Source: JANQOH01 sp965201155 (GTDB lineage Bacteria > Pseudomonadota > Alphaproteobacteria > UBA7887). From it: DNA of 64,000 bases. The notes beneath the pieces were generated by a model. That model saw nothing but the letters and a program-made list of their open reading frames with translations, did not search any database and was not told where the DNA came from. Location of the stretch: the NCBI GenBank assembly GCA_965201155.1, contig OZ241752.1, forward strand, positions 62,001 through 126,000. Reading direction: 5' to 3'. The translations under genes were made by a program, and so were the position numbers. Below, one piece after another: positions 8,063 through 17,599 of the stretch; position 1 is the stretch's first letter, and each line of letters starts with the position of its first letter.

Positions 8063-11000
8063 TCACTCCTCCTCGAAGCCCAGCGCATGTTCATCGAGCT
8101 TGAGATCGCGGGCATTCGCCTTCACCGTATCGACCACATCCTGCGGGTAGCCGCCGGCCGCGGCCTGGCCGTCAATCTCCAGGGTGAGCCGCAGGCTGCT
8201 CCCCGGCGTGCGCGTCAGTTCGACCAGCAGACCGTCCATGATGCGCGCGACCTCCAGCCCGGCCTTTTCCGGGTCAAGGGCAAGGGAGGCGAAAAACCGC
8301 TTGGGCTGCGCCGCCGCAGATGCCGTCTGCACTGCCGCCCCGATCGCCGACACCGGCATGGCAGCCGGCTCCCGCACCGTCCCGGCTCCCGGCTGTTCCT
8401 GCTCCCCTTGCGGCACCGGAATGGCCTCGCGGCGCACCAGCAATCCATCGCCAGGCCCGCCTGATAACAACCCCCGCCCGTCGACGACGCCCTCATAAGC
8501 CCCGGTCTCCTCATCGAAGGATTCCGCAAAGGCCCACGGATGCGCCAAATCTTCCACCAGCCCTTGCAGGGCTTCGTCCAGAACCGCTTCATCCCGCAGC
8601 CGCGGCAGATACACAAAGCTGGCGAACCAGTCCCGTATTTCCCCTATGGCGAGATGGGCGCGCTCCGCCGGCCATAGCGGCTCCAGGCTCGCCAGGAGAT
8701 TCCGCGATCCCAGCCTCTCGATCACCGTGCTGTCTGAACATGTCTTGTCCCACACCGCTTGCGGAATGCCCTTGGCGCCCCCGCGATTGACCAGCCGCGT
8801 CGAGGCCACCTCATATCCCCGCCCGCCGCCATTTTCGTCGGAGGGTCCGGGCCAGAGCACATGAACCCAGGCGCCCCGAATATTCTGCCACAGCGCCTCG
8901 CGGCTGCGCACCGCCTGCGCTTCGGCGTCCTTTGCCTGCGCCTGGGTCAGGTTCTCCATGAGGTCGGCATCATCGAGGATCGACCGCCACGCCCGCTCGC
9001 GCCGCGCATTCTCGCGCGCTGTCGCCACAGTGGATACATCCGCGGCAACGAACACCAGCGCATTCCTGTAACGCCGCTGGCCGCTGCCCCGCCGCTCGAC
9101 AATCTCGCGCACCAGCGCCCCCGCCGGCGACGCCGCGCTGCTGCGGTCATGGGCCGCGGAGGGCGGCAGGATGACAAGCGCCGTCGCCCGTCCATCCTCA
9201 ATATCGGTCGGGTTGTCCGGCACTGCATGGACCCGTGCAAAGCCGGCGCGGGAGCGCCCGTCCTCGCGCAGTGCCTCGATGATGCGGCGGTCCGCCTGTT
9301 CCTCCATCACATCCCGCGCTCGGTCGGCGGCAAGTTTGTTCAGCGTCGGCTGCGGCGAATACCAATAACTGTCACCGTCGCGGTAGAGATGGGCCGAACG
9401 CGTCGCAATTTCCTGAAGCGCCTCCCCGAAGACCGCAATCTGGTCCCCCGGCTGCGCGCAGGCCAGGCGCAGTTGCGTGCCGCTCATGCCGCCCCGCGCG
9501 GCTCCGGCATGGGGGGCCGTGGCGAAGAACACCGCGCGGCCGGCCCGCGTCGCCGCTCTTGGGACGGCAAGCCGCGGGCGCTGCGCTTCAATCCTTGCCG
9601 AAACCGACTGGTCGCCGTCGACCTCCGATTGCAGGATTGGTCCGAACGCGCGGTCCAGCGGCTCGAGCAGCGCGGTGCGCACCTTGTCGTCGCGAAACGG
9701 CAGCAGCGCCGGCATGATCAGCGGCGCTGCGCTCTCGCTGCTCCACAGTGCATAGACTGCATTGGCCATGATCTTGAGAATGCCGCGCGTGCGCTGGAAT
9801 TTCTCCAGCACCGACCAGTCGCCGGCAAAACGCCGCAGCACTTCCGGGTGCAGCGGATAGGCGCGCTGCATCTCGTCCTCATAGGAAGCCTCCCGGACTT
9901 CCGGCGGGAAATCGGCGCGGTGTTCCCGGTAGAGTCTGCGGAACGCCTTGACAGTCTCGTCCCGTGCCTTCTCTCCCGCTTCGTCGAGCGGCTGGAACAG
10001 CCTGCGCCGCACAATCTCGAAAGTCTCCACACCGCTCGCCGGCGTCCAGGCAGACTGCACACGCCCGAAAATCTTCTCCAGCCGCTGCAGCGCGTCGCGG
10101 CCCTGTTCATCGCCGACTTCCGCCCCGGATTCCGGCAGCGAGCCGACCACAACCGCACCCTCGACCGCTGCCGCCGCCTCGGTCAATGACTGGATAAAGG
10201 CGTGAAAGGCGTCATATTCCAGGCCGCGCAATTGCCGCGCAAAGGCCACCACCTCGTCCATCAGAATGAGACACGGCGCAGCCTCCCGCAGGATCGGGAT
10301 CAGCCGCTCCGAACCCGGATTGGTGCCCGCTGCCTCCGATGCCGCGATGCTCTCGAATGCCCCCCAACCGCCAAGGCGCCAGGCCAGATAACCCCAGAGC
10401 GTGCGGATTTCGCGGCCGTCCTCGGCGTGCATCACTTCGGCCGCGCCCTTGTGGGTGCCGACGAACACTGCGCGGTTGACTTGCCCGAGCGTTTTGACCC
10501 CCGCCGCCTTGAAGATAGCGGGCATGCCTTCCAGTTCTTCGGGGCGATAACCTTCTTGCGCTGCGCCCGCCAGATGATGCAGCGCCAGCATGGTGTGGGT
10601 CTTGCCGCCGCCGAAATTGGTCTGCAGTCCGATCACCGGCTCGCCGCCCTTGCCGGCAAGCCGCGCCACCGTCGCCGCGAGCACCCGCCGCAGCCCCTCG
10701 GTCGCGTAGGTGATGCGGAAGAAAGCCGCCGGATCGGTATATTCCTCGCTGCCCTCACCCTGGTCCACCAGCGCGAGATTGGCGGCGAACTCCGCGTCCG
10801 AGAAGCGCGCGCCCAGCACGTCGGGATGCGGCTCGCATACCTCCCGCCATGGGCGCAGCCGCTTCGGCGCGGGCGGCTCGTCAAGCGTAAGCTGCCCGGT
10901 CTCGGTAACGGCCTGCGTGCCGCTGTCCGCCGCGCGCTGCGCGTCATAGATCTGCTCGATAATCCTGACCTGCGGCCCTGCACCGATAGCGGCCGCCAAC

Positions 11001-11362
11001 TCCCGCGCGGCGTCGAGATAGCGCATCGCCTCCCGCGCGGAGAATTCGCCGGAGAAATGCGCTGCCTTGTTACGCGCGTCCATGGCGAGAGAGACGAAGC
11101 TGCGCGCCTTTCGCAGCTTGGCGTCATGGCGAAACACGTCGTTCCAATTGTCGAGCAGGGTCTTCAGGAGGGCATGTGTGTCGAGCGGACCGCCGGGTGT
11201 GCCGCCTTGCGCCCGGCTGGCATAGTGCCGCCAATTCACGCCATGGCGGTCGCGCATATGCTTCTGGACATAGGGCGCAAGTGCAACCCGCAGCGCCTCC
11301 AGACCCGCATCCACGCGCTGTTTGGCCGCCAGCGCTTCGGCGGCCCCGTTCCTCTCGCTCAC
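8063..11362 (-). CDS. Swt1-type HEPN plus DUF499 AAA+ ATPase of defence operon
   Basis: A 1,099-residue protein. The first 130 or so residues look like a Swt1-type HEPN domain, with the HEPN signature Arg97-Asn98 to His102 (RNKAAH) that forms RNase sites in active members. The DUF499 ATPase follows: Walker A NFGGGKTHTML at about 249-259 and Walker B LILMDE at about 365-370. A long C-terminal region of uncertain fold follows. DUF499 ATPases are related to the large ATPases of BREX/Pgl systems. The start is GTG at 11362 with AGGAG about 9 bases upstream. As last gene of the minus-strand run it is the likely ATPase partner of the helicase and methylase. Confidence 0.88.
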   Translation of the reverse strand: MSERNGAAEALAAKQRVDAGLEALRVALAPYVQKHMRDRHGVNWRHYASRAQGGTPGGPLDTHALLKTLLDNWNDVFRHDAKLRKARSFVSLAMDARNKAAHFSGEFSAREAMRYLDAARELAAAIGAGPQVRIIEQIYDAQRAADSGTQAVTETGQLTLDEPPAPKRLRPWREVCEPHPDVLGARFSDAEFAANLALVDQGEGSEEYTDPAAFFRITYATEGLRRVLAATVARLAGKGGEPVIGLQTNFGGGKTHTMLALHHLAGAAQEGYRPEELEGMPAIFKAAGVKTLGQVNRAVFVGTHKGAAEVMHAEDGREIRTLWGYLAWRLGGWGAFESIAASEAAGTNPGSERLIPILREAAPCLILMDEVVAFARQLRGLEYDAFHAFIQSLTEAAAAVEGAVVVGSLPESGAEVGDEQGRDALQRLEKIFGRVQSAWTPASGVETFEIVRRRLFQPLDEAGEKARDETVKAFRRLYREHRADFPPEVREASYEDEMQRAYPLHPEVLRRFAGDWSVLEKFQRTRGILKIMANAVYALWSSESAAPLIMPALLPFRDDKVRTALLEPLDRAFGPILQSEVDGDQSVSARIEAQRPRLAVPRAATRAGRAVFFATAPHAGAARGGMSGTQLRLACAQPGDQIAVFGEALQEIATRSAHLYRDGDSYWYSPQPTLNKLAADRARDVMEEQADRRIIEALREDGRSRAGFARVHAVPDNPTDIEDGRATALVILPPSAAHDRSSAASPAGALVREIVERRGSGQRRYRNALVFVAADVSTVATARENARRERAWRSILDDADLMENLTQAQAKDAEAQAVRSREALWQNIRGAWVHVLWPGPSDENGGGRGYEVASTRLVNRGGAKGIPQAVWDKTCSDSTVIERLGSRNLLASLEPLWPAERAHLAIGEIRDWFASFVYLPRLRDEAVLDEALQGLVEDLAHPWAFAESFDEETGAYEGVVDGRGLLSGGPGDGLLVRREAIPVPQGEQEQPGAGTVREPAAMPVSAIGAAVQTASAAAQPKRFFASLALDPEKAGLEVARIMDGLLVELTRTPGSSLRLTLEIDGQAAAGGYPQDVVDTVKANARDLKLDEHALGFEEE

Positions 11363-11472
11363 GCTGCATCTCCTGTGTCATGACGGGATGACGACATCAA
11401 AACCTCACAAGGCAGACCCGAACCAGACAAAGCTGTACGCGGGATCCGGGGAGACTTGGGGAAGCGTGTAGC

Positions 11473-11668
11473 TTATCGCCACGATAACTTCTGGACCTTC
11501 TCAGCGGCCTTGATGGTCTCTTCCTGAATCCGATCGAAATCTTTCAGTGCCTCGTCGCTTAATCGTGAGCGACAACCCCACTTCGCTGGCCGGCACGATC
11601 TTTGGTCTGCGTGCGTTACCGGATTCGGGCGGAAGGTCCGCCCTGTGAGCCGTACTCTTGGTCGTCAT
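11473..11668 (-). pseudogene. small ORF (about 64 aa) with frameshift at a G-run
   Basis: On the minus strand an ATG at 11668, preceded by the strong ribosome-binding site AGAGGGG, opens a frame beginning MTTKSTAHRADLPPES. At a short GGGG run near 11580 the protein-like reading passes to a second frame, which gives SRLSDEALKDFDRIQEET and then an AEKVQKLSWR ending, with stop at 11473-11475. The second half is a clear amphipathic helix pattern. One base change at the homopolymer would restore an ORF of about 64 codons. It lies 110 bp before the DUF499 gene. No family is recognised. It may be a true small gene with a sequencing error, or a decayed one. Confidence 0.45.
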
Positions 11669-12011
11669 GATGGCCCCTCTGTGTGCTGATGCATGACGGG
11701 AGTAACGTCAGTGTAGTCCCGAAGATTACCCATACCACCTGTATGCTCTGGAATCTGTGTACGCAGTACCCTGACTGGCCACCCGTCGCCCCGGCTGCCA
11801 TGGCCGACGAGCGAGCGCTGTTGGCGCACCCTCGCAGCGTCGGGATAACTGGCACGGTCGATCACTGCCACCCTGGTCGCGATCACCGTTGATGAGGTTG
11901 ATGAGATGGTGCCGCTGCGCGCCCTCGCCGCTCCTGAACGGTTCACCTGCCGTGTCGGAAGAGCATAGGTTCCATCAAATGGAGAATATCCTCCGCGGCC
12001 CCGCAGTATGG
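11669..12011. other. gap without a supported gene
   Basis: About 340 bp between the 65-residue ORF and the frameshifted small ORF. Open frames exist on both strands, including minus 11665-11946, but none has a ribosome-binding site, a recognisable motif or convincing composition. The segment could hold a degraded gene. I see no hairpin with a U-tract. Confidence 0.4.
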
Positions 12012-12209
12012 CTACTCGCTGGAGTCCCCGGGTTCTTCCTGCGGTCCGCCCGTCAGACGCCCGGCATCGTCGTAAATCTGCTCACGGCTCACTGTGAAAC
12101 CTTCCGGCCATGTACCGCCGGGGATGGAGGGCCAGAACGCGTCTGGATCGAACGGCTTTTTGCGGTTGGACTCGGGATCGCTCGGTTCGTCGTCACGCCC
12201 TGCAAACAT
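12012..12209 (-). CDS. 65-residue acidic hypothetical protein
   Basis: A short ORF starting MFAGRDDEPSDPESN, rich in Asp, Glu and Pro, with a central aromatic patch (DAFWPSIPGGTWPEGF) and an acidic tail. The start at 12209 has a very good ribosome-binding site (GGGGAGG about 9 bases upstream), which argues that it is translated. Longer in-frame extensions upstream lack one. It lies 122 bp after the methylase gene and before the DUF499 ATPase in the same direction. I recognise no family. The charge and position would suit a small regulator or inhibitor of the operon, but that is a guess. Confidence 0.6.
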   Translation of the reverse strand: MFAGRDDEPSDPESNRKKPFDPDAFWPSIPGGTWPEGFTVSREQIYDDAGRLTGGPQEEPGDSSE

Positions 12210-12331
12210 GGCGTGACCTCCCCACCAAATTCGTTCTGACTGACTTGAGTGTGCGCTGTCCCGTGACAGTGTGTCAATCCGTGATATCCCCCTTGAGGCC
12301 GACGGCACTTCCGGCCCTCTTCTTGCAATCG

Positions 12332-15223
12332 CTACAGCAGCGTCGGCGCTTCGGCCTCCGACTGCAGTCGGGCCGCTTCTGCCTCCAGCGCCGGCCATTC
12401 CTGCGCCAGCATGTTCCAGACCTGCGCCTCTGCTGCCCAACCCTTGCGCTCGCAGATATCATAGAGCCGGTAGGCAAGCATCCGCGCCGCCTCGCTGCTG
12501 TCGGGCGGCATTCCGGCATAGAGCCGTGCCGCAGCGGCGATCCCGCCGGCGGGCGACTCCAGCACTCGGGCGAGATGCTGCGCGCATTCCCAGACCGTAA
12601 GGCGCTTGTCCGCCGCGGGGTCCCACTGTTCCGGCAATTCCTCGCGGCGCAGCAGCCGTGCCTCGCCGCCCCTGGCATGGAACACTTTGGCCGCTTCGAG
12701 ATCGCCGATGCCGATGCCATGGGCCTGCGCCATAGTGATCGCCTCCCCCGCCTTGCCGCCCTCCATCCCGAAGGAGTCGAACCAGTCGATGCAGAAGCGG
12801 GTGTCGGCGTCATAGCCGGACTGTTCTTCGCCGGAGATTTCGTCCCGCACCAGGTTGATGAGAGCGATCGCTGTACGCACTGTCATCGGCGTGTCGTCCG
12901 GCTCCAGCACCTGCGCAGCGGCCGTGAATACGCCCATGCCGGGGCCGATCGCCGCCTGCGCCATGTCCACCGGGCCCACGCCGCCGGCACGGATTTTTGC
13001 CACAGCGTCGGGCAGGTCGGCGCGAAGCCGCGCCATGAACTCGCGGCGGGTCATTGTGGGCGCGTCCACCGGACGCTTGAGACAGACGAGAACGATGGAG
13101 GAGGCGAGCGCGTTGAACCGCTTTTTCAGATTGCCAGCGAGTTCGGTCCTGACCGGCCAAGTCCCGTCGATCATAAAGCCGACATCGACCACGCCTTGCA
13201 GGAAGGTAGCCCATCCCGGAGAGGTTAGCCCCTCCTTCGCAACCTCCGACTGCTTGAAAGCGTAATAGATCGTAACCGGAAAGTTGACCCTGCCCGACGC
13301 GTGCATGTTGGAAAGAGCCTTGCCCATACCTTCCATGAAAAACTTCTCCGCCGCTTCTTTGCCGGCGTGACGGTAGGGTGTGGCGACAAGCTCCTCCTCC
13401 TTCGGCGCGAGTACACGACGGAACAGGTCGGGCCAGACATCGCGCAGCGCACGGCGCTGCCAGACATAGAAGAAATCGGAAAGGTCGGCGTAGCCGATGT
13501 TGTCGTAATAGGGCGGGTCGGTGGCAATCAACGCTTCCACGATGAGCGCAGCATCGCTGGCTGCGTCTTGCTGAATCGCGGACCCCTGGGTTCCGACCAC
13601 CGGGGAGTTTGCGGCGACGTTGGCGAGGTAACCCACCTGGCCCACGAAGTTGCCACTCGAATCGCTGAACGGGTTGGCTTCGCAGAAATCCCACACCATC
13701 GGCAGCGCCTGACGGGCGAAAACCTGCTGCACCTTGGCGCCACCCGGATCCCAGAAATTTAGATTGGAAGATCGATTCGCCTGTCGGCTGACACATAACC
13801 CCAGATACGTTGCCACGGCATCCGCGTAGGCTTGCGCGCCGGTTCCGCCGTCGGCGAGGCGGGGGGCATCGGCGTCCATGCCGGCCGCCAGCGCATCCGC
13901 TAGCACCCTCTCCCGCGCTTCGGAAACCAAATCGGAAAACGTTGTCAGCGCCACCAGTTGCCGGTCGGTGAAGAGGCTTCCCCATGTTGTAAGCCCGTAA
14001 CCGTAACAAGTTCCGCCGGTCAACCGTTCCGGGACATTGCCTTCCGGCCTCCACTCCGGCTCGGCGGCGCGCGCCGCTTCCTCCATCTCCGCCGTCGGAG
14101 CGAGATAGATGCGACCTCGCTTGCCTTCCGCGACCACGGCCATAAGCCGGGCGTCCATGCGACCCGCCATACCTTCGGCCTTGATATGGTCGCCGGAAAT
14201 CGGCGCACTGGAGACCACACAGGCGAAATTCGCCCCGCGCGCGGCCTTGGTGCCGGACTTCGCCTTCGCCAACTCATCCGTCGAGACGCCGGCCGCCTTG
14301 ACCATGAACCGGTATGCGCCGCTCTCCCGGTCGACGACCGGGACAGCGACGGCCTCCCTGCCCATTTTCGACGACAGGACGAAGGAACTCGCCAACGGCA
14401 CATGGGCGCCGCGTAGCATCGGGTTCGGCGAGGCGACGGTGCGCGCCCAGAGCCAAGCGATGACAGTCAACTCCTTCCCGGCATAGGGTTCAAGGTCTGG
14501 CCGCTCAGCCGCCATTTCGACCGTGACCTTCGCCTTCGGATAGAGATGACCGATGCGTGTCGCCGCCTCGTCGCGCATCCAGCGCCCGTAATACCGGATA
14601 TCGTCGGCAAGCCCCTGCGCGCCTTTCCACACCCTGTGGGGGTCGCGGTCGGGATTGACCGGCGGCCGGCCGGAAAATTTGGGTGGAATCTCGCAAGTCG
14701 CCTTGGAGACCAGCACTGCCACCGGATTGAGGTCCGAGCCAAAAGCGCGCAGACCAAGCCGCTGTGCTTCCAGCGGGATCGAGCCGCCGCCGCAAAACGG
14801 GTCACACACCGGCGGCGCGTTGGTGGCCAGCCAGTCCAGTACCGCGCGCGGGTCCTCGCGCGGCGGCATCGCCTTCCCCATGCCGCGGGCAAGCGACCGC
14901 GCGATCTCCCAGCGCGCCCGGTTCAGGATAAGCTCATTGTTGGTCGCCTTCCACGGCACCAGTTCCTCGATAATCCCGTGCAGCCGCTGGCGCTCGCGGT
15001 CCTGCGCCTTCTCGGTCGGGAATTCCTCCGGCCAGGACGAGGGATCATCCACAAGCTGCGCAAACAGCACCGCCCGGCACGCCGCCAGCGGCCGCCGTGC
15101 CCACCACAGATGCAGCGTCGAGGGATGACCATGCCGGATCGATTTCTCCCGCGCCGAAGCCGCATTGATCGCCTCCAGCGGCAGCGAAACCTCGATCAGC
15201 TTCTTGCGGGGAGCGGCACTCAT
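12332..15223 (-). CDS. DUF1156 adenine-specific DNA methyltransferase
   Basis: A 963-residue protein whose N-terminus, KLIEVSLPLEAINAASAREKSIRHGHPSTLH, is the DUF1156 signature. The S-adenosylmethionine motif DPFCGGGSIPLEA is at about residues 141-153, and the amino-methylase motif DPPY at about 568. The order (cofactor motif first, catalytic motif much later, long insert) fits the COG1743 adenine methylases. The expected reaction is N6-adenine methylation for self-marking in a defence system. Start 15223 is chosen over 15268 because the extra 15 residues overlap the PIN gene and are not family-like. It follows the PIN gene by 16 bp. The recognition sequence is unknown. Confidence 0.9.
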   Translation of the reverse strand: MSAAPRKKLIEVSLPLEAINAASAREKSIRHGHPSTLHLWWARRPLAACRAVLFAQLVDDPSSWPEEFPTEKAQDRERQRLHGIIEELVPWKATNNELILNRARWEIARSLARGMGKAMPPREDPRAVLDWLATNAPPVCDPFCGGGSIPLEAQRLGLRAFGSDLNPVAVLVSKATCEIPPKFSGRPPVNPDRDPHRVWKGAQGLADDIRYYGRWMRDEAATRIGHLYPKAKVTVEMAAERPDLEPYAGKELTVIAWLWARTVASPNPMLRGAHVPLASSFVLSSKMGREAVAVPVVDRESGAYRFMVKAAGVSTDELAKAKSGTKAARGANFACVVSSAPISGDHIKAEGMAGRMDARLMAVVAEGKRGRIYLAPTAEMEEAARAAEPEWRPEGNVPERLTGGTCYGYGLTTWGSLFTDRQLVALTTFSDLVSEARERVLADALAAGMDADAPRLADGGTGAQAYADAVATYLGLCVSRQANRSSNLNFWDPGGAKVQQVFARQALPMVWDFCEANPFSDSSGNFVGQVGYLANVAANSPVVGTQGSAIQQDAASDAALIVEALIATDPPYYDNIGYADLSDFFYVWQRRALRDVWPDLFRRVLAPKEEELVATPYRHAGKEAAEKFFMEGMGKALSNMHASGRVNFPVTIYYAFKQSEVAKEGLTSPGWATFLQGVVDVGFMIDGTWPVRTELAGNLKKRFNALASSIVLVCLKRPVDAPTMTRREFMARLRADLPDAVAKIRAGGVGPVDMAQAAIGPGMGVFTAAAQVLEPDDTPMTVRTAIALINLVRDEISGEEQSGYDADTRFCIDWFDSFGMEGGKAGEAITMAQAHGIGIGDLEAAKVFHARGGEARLLRREELPEQWDPAADKRLTVWECAQHLARVLESPAGGIAAAARLYAGMPPDSSEAARMLAYRLYDICERKGWAAEAQVWNMLAQEWPALEAEAARLQSEAEAPTLL

Positions 15224-15239
15224 CGGGAAGCCATGCCGA

Positions 15240-15737
15240 TCAGCCTTCGAACCATCTGCGCGGGTCACACCCGCACAGGAACTTTACGCGGATGTCATTC
15301 GCGGTCAGCATCTCGATTGCATCGGACCAATCACTGTCCACCGCATTGACGACCGGAACACCTTCGCGCCATGCCAGCGCAGCAAATTTGCGGTCGTCCC
15401 GGTCAAACCCTGAATCAATAACCGGCTGCGGAAGATGGACATACTCGCCGTCATCTTGCATGGGCAGATCCATTCGCTGGGACAAAGCCGGATTCAGAAG
15501 CAATTCCCTGTAGAACTGATCACCAACACCGGGTTGACCGGCAGGCTTGAGATATCTCCGATACTCGGCCTGAATCCTGCCTGCCGCATCGACAACCGCA
15601 CGTTCACGCTTCTCCAGAAAACCCATCAGAAACACAATCGCGGCTTCCCGGCACTCCAGCGAGAGCGGGCGGTTCACATCGTCGCGTCCGTTTGCTGCTA
15701 CCGGAACGTTCGTGTCGATCACCCAGCGCCTCCTCAT
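15240..15737 (-). CDS. PIN-like nuclease partnered with DUF3696-type ATPase
   Basis: A 165-residue protein beginning MRRRWVIDTNVPVAANG, the first-Asp motif of a PIN domain (Asp8). A central Glu in CREAAIVFLMGF, the SGFDRDDRKFAALAW segment and the late VNAVDSDWSDAIEML supply the remaining acidic residues. PIN domains are Mg-dependent ribonucleases or, less often, DNases. The start overlaps the stop of the upstream ATPase gene by four bases (15734-15737), so the two are made together. It is larger than and unlike VapC and has no antitoxin beside it. I infer a nuclease effector controlled by the ATPase. Confidence 0.8.
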   Translation of the reverse strand: MRRRWVIDTNVPVAANGRDDVNRPLSLECREAAIVFLMGFLEKRERAVVDAAGRIQAEYRRYLKPAGQPGVGDQFYRELLLNPALSQRMDLPMQDDGEYVHLPQPVIDSGFDRDDRKFAALAWREGVPVVNAVDSDWSDAIEMLTANDIRVKFLCGCDPRRWFEG

Positions 15738-17095
15738 TCCGCGGCCTGCTTCATGCGCTTCAGGCGGGCAAGCTCGGCATTCGCTGTCTCCCCGAAAGCA
15801 TCTCCCATGAACTTGTCCGGCCAATTCTCGATTTTGCCCCACAGATCGAGCTTGAGGCGCTCCAAGTGTGATGCGCCGTCGCGCGTATCGCAGAAATAAA
15901 GCGCGACATCATCCGCGTTCACCTCGCCTTCCGCCATGCGGCGCTGCAGGCGAAGCAGGAGTTGCTCGGAATGGCTCTCCAGAACAACTTGAACGCCACG
16001 GTGGGTCGCCGCGCCGATAATCACGTCCGCTAACCCCGCCTGTGCGAGAGGGTGGAGATGAATTTCCGGCTGTTCGAGCAGCACGGTCGAACCCTCCGGC
16101 ACGTAATTCAGCAGCACAATTACCGGAAGCACCTGCGAGACACCGAAACCGACATCAGTCAGCATGACCTCGGAGGCGCTCGCACGGGTCTTCACTTTGG
16201 CCTGCCAGCGGCTTGTGCCGGGAGCGATTTCGTCAATGTGAAATTGCTCGACCAGATCAAGTTTCCGCAGCCAGTGCGCGACAATTTCCGGGAACGGCAT
16301 GCGGCGGCCCCGCCTTTTCAGGTTCTGTTTCCGGCCCGCATCTTGCGCGGCGATGATCGCATCGATGGTGCGCTCGCCCTTTTCACCGATGTCCGTAGGT
16401 CGCGAGCCCGCCCAGAGATAATCTCGCTGCGGATATTCACGTAACGGGCCAAGATAGTAGAGATTGTCGAATTCGCTCTCGTATGACGCTTCCAGATCGG
16501 CGAGAAAGCCGGCGTTTTGGAAGTAGTGTCGCACTTGGTCCGGAAAGCGATACGCTTTGTCGGGGCCGCGGAGCGGCCATGCCCGTCCCGTCCTGCGAGT
16601 AAACGCGAAATCGGAAACGGGAACCATAGCGGTCAGATTGAATCTTGTTTTGTCGCTTCCTCTGGGTTCCAACGCAAACTCGGATTCCCCGACCCTGTAT
16701 GTCAGCGTGCGGCTTTGAAACGCTTTCTGGACGATCTCGACCTCCGCCTGAACGGCCAGATCTCTTGAATCGGCAATTTTTGTTCGTTTGACATCCCCCG
16801 GATCGTCAATCTTGAGGGGTGTCTCGCGCTCGAAACCCAGTTCAAAACTTATCGTCCGGCGTTCGTCATGCCCGAAAATAACGTCTTCGGCGGTTCCCAG
16901 TTTGACGAAGCGGCCATTCAGCTCCAGCGTGGCCGAGCGATCGGTCGACTCCCTGGTCTGCTTGAGCAAAAGCAAAAACTGGAGCAGGCCCGATTTGCCC
17001 GAAGAATTGGTCCCGAACAGACCGGTAATCCGCCCGAAATCGACTTCGGCTTGCCGCCAGCTCTTGAAATTGCAAAGTTTCAGCCGCTCGAGCAT
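15734..17095 (-). CDS. DUF3696-type AAA (RecF/OLD-like) ATPase
   Basis: A 453-residue ABC-type ATPase. The Walker A is GTNSSGKS at residues 28-35, after the N-terminal strand motif LKLCNFKSW. Late motifs include DVGFGVSQVLPV (signature region), STVLLEQPEIHLHP (Walker B with Gln-Pro-Glu as in DUF3696 proteins) and VLESHSEQLLLRLQRR. Members of this group pair with nucleases in several phage-defence systems. It overlaps the PIN gene by four bases. The 288 bp upstream hold no gene I can support, so it may have its own promoter as well as read-through from the helicase. Confidence 0.87.
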   Translation of the reverse strand: MLERLKLCNFKSWRQAEVDFGRITGLFGTNSSGKSGLLQFLLLLKQTRESTDRSATLELNGRFVKLGTAEDVIFGHDERRTISFELGFERETPLKIDDPGDVKRTKIADSRDLAVQAEVEIVQKAFQSRTLTYRVGESEFALEPRGSDKTRFNLTAMVPVSDFAFTRRTGRAWPLRGPDKAYRFPDQVRHYFQNAGFLADLEASYESEFDNLYYLGPLREYPQRDYLWAGSRPTDIGEKGERTIDAIIAAQDAGRKQNLKRRGRRMPFPEIVAHWLRKLDLVEQFHIDEIAPGTSRWQAKVKTRASASEVMLTDVGFGVSQVLPVIVLLNYVPEGSTVLLEQPEIHLHPLAQAGLADVIIGAATHRGVQVVLESHSEQLLLRLQRRMAEGEVNADDVALYFCDTRDGASHLERLKLDLWGKIENWPDKFMGDAFGETANAELARLKRMKQAAE

Positions 17096-17383
17096 GACCG
17101 TATGGGTCTCGGATATACCGCCCGTTCCGCGAGTCGGCGACTATACCTACACCACGCGGGACGCCGGCGCGAACTCAGCCCACCTGTTGAACCTCCGCAT
17201 CACGGGGATTGCGCTTTCGCCGTACCTCCCACCGCTGCCATCAAGGCCGCCCACAACACCCCTTTAACGCCGCGCTCGTGACCAACGACGCGCACCGACT
17301 CCAACGCACAGAACGGCCCTTGAACAAAACCATTCGCGCTGCGTCGCAGGGCTCGGCAAGCCCGGTTCTCCAATATGCTCTGT

Positions 17384-17599
17384 TTAACAACTGTTCGGAG
17401 AGTTCGTTATGACGATTCGTTCAGGCTTCTTTATCGCCCTCCGATAAGCGTCGAGCCCGCGATCCCTCTTCTGCCACGCTCCGTGCACCTCCATGACCTC
17501 GCGAATACCCGGACGCGCAAGCGCGGCCTCAAGCAACTCCGCATGCTCCCGCTCCCGTCGGGACTTCGGACGCTCGAGCGCTTCTTGCCTGTTCGTCAT
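17384..17599 (-). CDS. 71-residue charged hypothetical protein
   Basis: A small ORF starting MTNRQEALERPKSRRERE, very rich in Arg and Glu and predicted helical, with a tail KKPERIVITNSPNSC. The ribosome-binding site GAGGAGGG lies about 5 bases before the ATG, among the best in the window, which supports translation. It lies between the 141-residue unknown and the DUF3696 ATPase on the same strand. No family is recognised. It could be a small accessory or regulatory protein of the operon. Confidence 0.6.
   Translation of the reverse strand: MTNRQEALERPKSRREREHAELLEAALARPGIREVMEVHGAWQKRDRGLDAYRRAIKKPERIVITNSPNSC

Noticed and set aside
11665..11946. 93-codon minus frame before the frameshifted small ORF
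   Set aside because: No initiation signal, composition not protein-like, and no partner similarity.
12810..14054. 414-codon minus frame inside the methylase
   Set aside because: It is a shifted frame of the DUF1156 gene, which has the real motifs, with an Arg/Gly-rich unnatural product.
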